Assembly (NCBI GenBank): GCA_019425045.1
Contig: JAHYYI010000028.1
Span: 1-25,158 of the forward strand
Length of the DNA: 25,158 bases
Reading direction: 5' to 3'
DNA from: Collinsella sp.
GTDB lineage: Bacteria; Actinomycetota; Coriobacteriia; Coriobacteriales; Coriobacteriaceae
Under the pieces are notes generated by a model that was not told where the DNA came from, ran no database searches, and was given only the letters and a program-made list of their open reading frames with translations. Position 1 is the stretch's first letter, and every line of letters starts with the position of its first letter. Below, one piece after another: positions 21,166-25,158 of this stretch. The position numbers and the translations under genes are program-made.

Positions 21166-22215
21166 CTAGTACACCATGCCCATGGCGTCCCGAACCTCGG
21201 CCAGGGTCTGCTCGGCGATCTCGTTGGCGCGACGGTTGCCCTCGTGCAGCACGTCCTTCACGTAGTCCAGATCGTTCTCGTAGCGCTGACGACGCTCGCG
21301 GATCGGCGCGAAGTACTCGTTGACGGCCTCGGTCACGTACTTCTTGAGCTGGCCGGAGCCGCCCATGCCAATCTCCTCGGCAATCTCGACCTCGGAACGG
21401 CCGGTGCAGATCGCGGCGGTCGAAAGCAGGCCGGAAACGCCGGGGCGGTTCTCGGGATCAAACGTGATCATGCGCTCGGAGTCGGTCTGGCTCTTCTTGA
21501 TGCGCTTGGCCGTCTCCTCGGCGGTCATCGAGATGTTGATGGCGTTGCCGTAGCTCTTGCTCATCTTGCGACCGTCCAGGCCGGGCAGCAGTGGGGTCTC
21601 GGACAGCAGCGCATCGACCTCGGGGAACACCTTGCCGTAGCGGTTGTTAAAGCGGCGGGCGATGGTGCGGGTGAGCTCGATGTGCGGCAGCTGATCGCGA
21701 CCGACGGGCACCACATTGCCCTTGCAGAACAGGATGTCGCAGGCCTGGTGCACCGGGTAGGTGAGCAGAAGGCCGGTGAGCTCGTGGCCCGAGGCCTCCA
21801 TCTCGGCCTTGACCGTGGGGTTGCGCGCCAGCTCAGCCTCGGACACCAGCGACAGGAACGGCAGCATGAGCTGGTTTGCGGCGGGCACGGCGGAGTGCGC
21901 GTAGATCATGGTCTTGTCGGGGTCGATTCCGCAGGCAAGGTAGTCCATCACCATGTTGTACACGTTGTCCTGGATGTGCTCGGTGGTGTCGCGGTCGGTG
22001 ATGACCTGGTAGTCGGCGATGAGCACGTTGGTCTTGGCGCCCATGTTCTGCAGCTCGACGCGGCCCTTGAGGGTGCCAAAGTAGTGGCCCAGGTGCAGAC
22101 GGCCGGTGGGGCGGTCGCCGGTAAGCATGGTGAACTTCTCGGGCGTCTTGGCCAGGCCCTCGCGAATGGCGTTGCTCTTTTGCAGCGCGACTTCGTAGCT
22201 GTTCTCGTTTGGCAT
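21166..22215 (-). CDS. trpS: Tryptophanyl-tRNA synthetase
   Basis: A 349-residue class I aminoacyl-tRNA synthetase that charges tRNA-Trp in the cytosol. FTMLTGDRPTGRLHLGHYFG (28-47) contains the HIGH-type motif HLGH (41-44), and DGRKMSKSYGN holds KMSKS (217-221); GRDQLPHIELTR (172-183) is the usual ATP/tryptophan-pocket helix. The length fits the bacterial enzyme. The ATG at 22215 is set by TTAGGAG 6-12 bases upstream; the frame stays open 47 codons further but that part has no start signal and non-protein-like composition. A strong terminator follows. A -10-like TATCAT lies about 35 bases upstream, so it may be independent of the transferase gene 156 bases before it. Confidence 0.95.
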   Translation of the reverse strand: MPNENSYEVALQKSNAIREGLAKTPEKFTMLTGDRPTGRLHLGHYFGTLKGRVELQNMGAKTNVLIADYQVITDRDTTEHIQDNVYNMVMDYLACGIDPDKTMIYAHSAVPAANQLMLPFLSLVSEAELARNPTVKAEMEASGHELTGLLLTYPVHQACDILFCKGNVVPVGRDQLPHIELTRTIARRFNNRYGKVFPEVDALLSETPLLPGLDGRKMSKSYGNAINISMTAEETAKRIKKSQTDSERMITFDPENRPGVSGLLSTAAICTGRSEVEIAEEIGMGGSGQLKKYVTEAVNEYFAPIRERRQRYENDLDYVKDVLHEGNRRANEIAEQTLAEVRDAMGMVY

Positions 22216-22371
22216 GATTGCTCCTAACGTATGTTCATGGGTCAAGATGATAACGCGTTTATTGGAGGGTCGGGGCGTAAGTAAGCGAGGGGCGGGGGAG
22301 AGGTGGCTTGCACGATGGGCACGGGGCTGCGCATGGTCAGCGGCGCCCGGGCACATCCTCGGCAGCTTACC

Positions 22372-23571
22372 CTAGAGCTTGTGGTGGCGCTCTTCCTTAC
22401 ATTCCTCGGCTGCCTGCTCCTCCTGCTTAAAGGCGGGGTCGTCGGGGGTTACCAGCTCGTCCTCGTGCGTGCGCTTGTTGTAATGGTGGCGCAGCACGGG
22501 CTCAAACAGGTGCAGGTGCTTGGCGAAGGCCGCCGAGCCAATGGCGAGCACGGTAAAGATGAGCACGCGCGTGGGCACTTCGACCTGATTGATGGCGGCG
22601 GCGCCGGCCGAAAGCATAATGCACCACGCATAGATGAGCAGTACGGCCTGCTTTTGGTTGTAGCCCTCTTGAATGAGGCGGTGGTGGATGTGGCCCTTGT
22701 CGGCCTGCCCAATGCTAATGTGGGCGCGCTTGCGGCGCACAATGGCGCTAAACGTATCGATGATAGGCACGCCCGCCACGATGAGCGGGATGATGAGCGA
22801 GGTGAGCGCGGCGGTGCGGCTCACGTTGAGCAGCGAGATGGAACCCAGCGCAAAGCCCAGCAGCAGCGAACCCGAGTCGCCCAAGAAGATACTCGCGGGG
22901 TTGAAGTTGTAGCGCAAAAAGGCCAAGCAGGCGCCAAACAACGCGATGGAGAGCGCGGCGGCATCGATGCGGCCCGAGAGAACGGCCATCGAGAACATCG
23001 TGAACGATGCGATGCCACAGATACCCGTCGCCAGGCCGTCAAGGCCGTCAATGAGGTTGATGATGTTGGTGAACGCCACCAGGTAGACTACGGTGATGGG
23101 GTAGGCGAGCCAGCCGAGCATAATCTCGCCGGGGGCAAGCGGGTTGATGATGACGCCGATTTTTAGGCCGCCCACGCAGGCGATAAGCGCGGCGAGGACC
23201 TGGCCGGCCAGCTTTTGCTTGGGCTTGAGCTGGAGGACGTCGTCGATCGCACCGGTCGCAAAGATAACGGTAAAAGAAAGCGCAAGTATGGGGTAGCTGA
23301 TGTGCAGACGGGGGTGGGGCACCAAAACGGGCGGCCAGCCCAGGTACCAGGTACCTAGGATCTGCACGATGCAAGCGACGACGAGGCCCAAAAAGACTGC
23401 CGTGCCACCCATGCGCGGGATGGGTTTCGTGTTGATACGGCGCTTGGAAGGATAGTCGACGGCGTCGAGCTTGATTGCCAGGCGCTTGACCAGGGGCACC
23501 GCAAGGAAGGTCGTGATAAAAGCCGCGACCGCCACGCAAAGGTACGGTATGAAGCTCGTGGAGGAAGCCAT
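22372..23571 (-). CDS. UDP-GlcNAc:undecaprenyl-phosphate GlcNAc-1-phosphate transferase family (WecA/TagO)
   Basis: A membrane enzyme of about 399 residues in the MraY/WecA/TagO family, which moves a sugar-phosphate from a UDP-sugar onto undecaprenyl phosphate to start cell-wall glycopolymers. About 11 membrane helices are seen. Active-site motifs are GAIDDVLQLKPKQKL (the Asp-Asp pair), NLIDGLDGLATG, FLGDSGSLLLG and the late HIHHRL, the last being typical of WecA/TagO rather than MraY. A charged tail (EEQAAEECKEERHHKL) ends the protein. The ATG at 23571 is preferred because the first helix begins right after it and GGCGG lies 12 bases upstream; an in-frame ATG at 23619 is possible. It precedes trpS on the same strand. 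Confidence 0.88.
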   Translation of the reverse strand: MASSTSFIPYLCVAVAAFITTFLAVPLVKRLAIKLDAVDYPSKRRINTKPIPRMGGTAVFLGLVVACIVQILGTWYLGWPPVLVPHPRLHISYPILALSFTVIFATGAIDDVLQLKPKQKLAGQVLAALIACVGGLKIGVIINPLAPGEIMLGWLAYPITVVYLVAFTNIINLIDGLDGLATGICGIASFTMFSMAVLSGRIDAAALSIALFGACLAFLRYNFNPASIFLGDSGSLLLGFALGSISLLNVSRTAALTSLIIPLIVAGVPIIDTFSAIVRRKRAHISIGQADKGHIHHRLIQEGYNQKQAVLLIYAWCIMLSAGAAAINQVEVPTRVLIFTVLAIGSAAFAKHLHLFEPVLRHHYNKRTHEDELVTPDDPAFKQEEQAAEECKEERHHKL

Positions 23572-23805
23572 GAATCGATAAACCGCCAAGCGTCGAAGGA
23601 AAAGGTCAAAGGATGCCATGCCGCAAAGGGTATAGCTGACCCATGATACTCGACCAAGGAGGGTGTGAGGAATTGCACGGGGCGATAATCACGTGCTTAC
23701 CAGATATTCGAGTGATGGTGGGATTCAGTCTGGTGCCTTTTGGGAATCTGGGCGAGATTTGCAATGGCGAGTTTCGGCAAAAGAAAACCACCCCCCACGT
23801 TACGA

Positions 23806-23949
23806 AAATGAACCCACCTAAAACAGGTGGGTGCCCTCATCGACTGTTCCAGCGTCCTTAACAACGAAGGATACCTGTACTAGGTACGACTGTGTGGGCT
23901 CCCTAAATAAACGCGACGGTTCACCCAGTTGCTCCGCGGGGGGCGGAAT
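23806..23949 (-). ncRNA. Candidate structured RNA upstream of the WecA/TagO gene
   Basis: On the minus strand a -10-like TATGAT (23961-23956) precedes about 144 non-coding bases that end in a textbook terminator: ACCCACCT-GTTTT-AGGTGGGT (23832-23812) followed by TCATTTTCG. Inside are two 5-bp hairpins (TACCT/AGGTA and TCCTT/AAGGA), a CCGC-CCCC-GCGG hairpin near the 5' end, and a TGAACC/GGTTCA pair that could close the molecule. A 6S-like RNA is one possibility given the size and terminator form, but I cannot confirm the family. No open frame fits. Confidence 0.5.
23812..23832 (-). terminator. Terminator of the candidate RNA
   Basis: Perfect 8-bp stem ACCCACCT/AGGTGGGT with a 5-base loop, followed on the minus strand by TCATTTTCG. 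It ends more than 200 bases before the WecA/TagO start, so the RNA appears to be separate from, or attenuating, that gene. Confidence 0.7.
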
Positions 23950-23986
23950 ACCTACATCATAAAGCCGCACTTTGTGGATTCCAGTC

Positions 23987-24016
23987 TTGACATTACAAAA
24001 ATCGTGTCGGACGATT
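23987..24016 (+). promoter_or_regulatory. Candidate promoter of the radical SAM gene
   Basis: A perfect -35 TTGACA (23987-23992) is followed after 18 bases by ACGATT (24011-24016), a modest -10. Transcription would begin about 75 bases before the ATG at 24099. Confidence 0.45.
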
Positions 24017-24098
24017 ACGGCGCCTTGGGCTCGAGCCGTCTGTGTGGTTGGCCCTTTTGCGTTTGAGCTGCTGAATCGTTGTTTTGGAGCATGTTTTT

Positions 24099-25037
24099 AT
24101 GCCGACGTCGTTGACCGAACTTTTTTCGCCCGCCTGCCATTTGTGTCCGCGACGTTGCGGTGCGGCGCGCGATGAGGGTGCGCACGGCGTATGCGGTGCT
24201 AACGACACGCTCAAGGTGGCCCGCGCGGCGCTTCATATGTGGGAGGAGCCGCCTATCTCGGGCGAGGCCGGTTCGGGCACGATCTTCTTTAGCGGCTGCT
24301 CGCTCAAATGCGTCTATTGTCAGAACCACGAGATCTCGACGGGCAATTTTGGGCTTGAGATTTCGCCCGAGCGCCTGGTCGAGATTATGTTGGAGCTGCA
24401 GGACCAGGGTGCGAACAATATTAACCTGGTGACGGCGACACACTACGCGCACCTGCTGCCGGCTGCGATTGCCGCGGCACGGGCGCGCGGGCTGTCCATC
24501 CCAATCGTCTACAACACGAGCGGTTATGAGCGCGCGAGTGCCGTGGCGGCGCTCGGCGATTTGGTCGACGTGTGGCTTACCGACTTTAAATATGCCGATG
24601 CGGGGCTTGCGCAGTCGCTCTCCCACATTAAGGACTACCCGCGTGTGGCCGTGTCGGGCTTGGCGCAAATGGCACGCGAGATCGAACGCCGCGGGGGAGA
24701 GCTGGTGGACGAGGACGGGCTCATGAAGCGCGGCATGATCGTGCGTCACCTGGTACTGCCGGGACATACAGACGATTCGTGTCGCGTGCTGGACCTGGTG
24801 TGGCAGACGGTGGGCGATGTGCCGATCTCGGTCATGAACCAGTACACGCCTAATGCGCTCATGCGCGAGCAGGGCGGCGACCTGGCGCGTGCCGTGACGC
24901 GCGAGGAATACGAGCAGGTGCTCGACCATGCCGACGACCTGGGCTTTACGACGATGTTCTGGCAAGAGGGCGGCGCGGTAGACGAGAGCTTTACCCCAGC
25001 GTTCGACACCACCGGCGTCCTCACCAGCGCAAAGTAG
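24099..25037 (+). CDS. Radical SAM protein, PflX type (COG1313)
   Basis: A 312-residue radical SAM protein related to pyruvate formate-lyase activating enzymes. FFSGCSLKCVYCQNHEIS carries the C-x3-C-x2-C cluster motif (Cys67, Cys71, Cys74) that binds the 4Fe-4S cluster used to cleave S-adenosylmethionine. An N-terminal cysteine set, CHLCPRRC then GVC (Cys13, 16, 20, 32), is characteristic of the PflX/COG1313 branch and may hold a further metal site. The target protein or substrate is not known, and no pyruvate formate-lyase gene is adjacent. The ATG at 24099 is chosen for GGAG 9-12 bases upstream; a TTG at 24084 is in frame but overlaps that site. Confidence 0.9.
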   Translation: MPTSLTELFSPACHLCPRRCGAARDEGAHGVCGANDTLKVARAALHMWEEPPISGEAGSGTIFFSGCSLKCVYCQNHEISTGNFGLEISPERLVEIMLELQDQGANNINLVTATHYAHLLPAAIAAARARGLSIPIVYNTSGYERASAVAALGDLVDVWLTDFKYADAGLAQSLSHIKDYPRVAVSGLAQMAREIERRGGELVDEDGLMKRGMIVRHLVLPGHTDDSCRVLDLVWQTVGDVPISVMNQYTPNALMREQGGDLARAVTREEYEQVLDHADDLGFTTMFWQEGGAVDESFTPAFDTTGVLTSAK

Positions 25038-25049
25038 CGCGTTCGCCGA

Positions 25050-25131
25050 TGATTTTTCTGGGACGGGGATTAAAAAATCATCGAGAGGATTGTTTGCTCG
25101 AAAGGTAGTCAAAATGGCCCCGTCTCAAAAA
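25050..25131. repeat. REP-like composite element B (rearranged relative to A)
   Basis: The 31-nt hairpin module (25050-25080) matches 13917-13947 with one change, and 25105-25128 matches the complement of the 13871-13894 module with two mismatches in 24. Here the GGGACGGGG cores face each other, whereas in element A they are in direct order. It starts 12 bases after the radical SAM gene. Confidence 0.8.
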
Positions 25132-25158
25132 GACTGGTTATTGGGCGTTGACAGTTGG

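Noticed and set aside
1..25158. tRNA, rRNA, CRISPR arrays or a transposase/integrase gene
   Set aside because: No tRNA-like T-loop in a cloverleaf context, no regularly spaced direct repeats, and no recombinase or HUH motif in any plausible frame.

Overview
This window looks like the chromosome of a high-GC anaerobic actinobacterium of the class Coriobacteriia, most likely Collinsella or a close relative. That assignment is inferred from gene content (ATP-type PEP carboxykinase, clostridial-type SerC/SerA, AbiEi-like orphan proteins), from codon use, and from the many short intergenic palindromes built around GGGAC. No marker such as 16S rRNA is present, so it stays an inference. About 20 protein genes are supported. 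No tRNA, rRNA, CRISPR array or transposase gene is visible.

Layout. 1-965 (minus): a YaiI/DUF188 protein, cut by the window edge, abutting an HdeD-like DUF308 membrane protein. 1229-3178 (plus): a nitroreductase-like protein and two tandem histidine phosphatases, closed by a strong terminator. 3306-5709: a decayed or accessory patch with a shortened DUF1015 protein, the broken C-terminal end of an M20 peptidase, and an AbiEi/DUF559-like gene that appears to have landed in that peptidase. 5710-5985 is an unusually AT-rich non-coding tract. 6059-8416 (minus): the serC-serA serine biosynthesis pair. 8558-10649 (minus): a translationally coupled MazG-like pyrophosphohydrolase and GIY-YIG/DUF2075 helicase pair, a candidate defence cassette. 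10765-10971: a small conserved-looking acidic protein. 11087-12688 (minus): a K+/H+ antiporter with two RCK-C domains. 13010-13849: a PrpA/ApaH-like metallophosphoesterase. 14167-15747 (minus): a flippase-like membrane protein. 16099-17769: pckA behind a perfect 16-bp palindrome. 17997-18716: a B3/4-domain protein behind a short structured leader. 18890-20313: a MarR regulator and a DegV lipid-binding protein. 20451-20771: a short MGMT-family protein. 21166-23571 (minus): trpS and a WecA/TagO-type sugar-phosphate transferase, with a candidate structured RNA upstream. 24099-25037: a PflX-type radical SAM protein.

How it fits together. Most of the window is housekeeping (serine synthesis, PEP/oxaloacetate interconversion, tRNA charging, cell-wall glycopolymer initiation, K+ homeostasis) in short one- to three-gene units. 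The accessory material is concentrated between 4.0 and 6.0 kb and between 8.5 and 10.7 kb, on either side of serCA. The most distinctive non-coding signal is a set of at least seven kinds of palindromic intergenic element (four copies of one 41-nt kind) that differ in arm sequence but share a GGGAC/GTCCC core. This resembles REP/BIME elements mobilised in trans by HUH-type (RAYT) transposases; no such transposase is encoded here.
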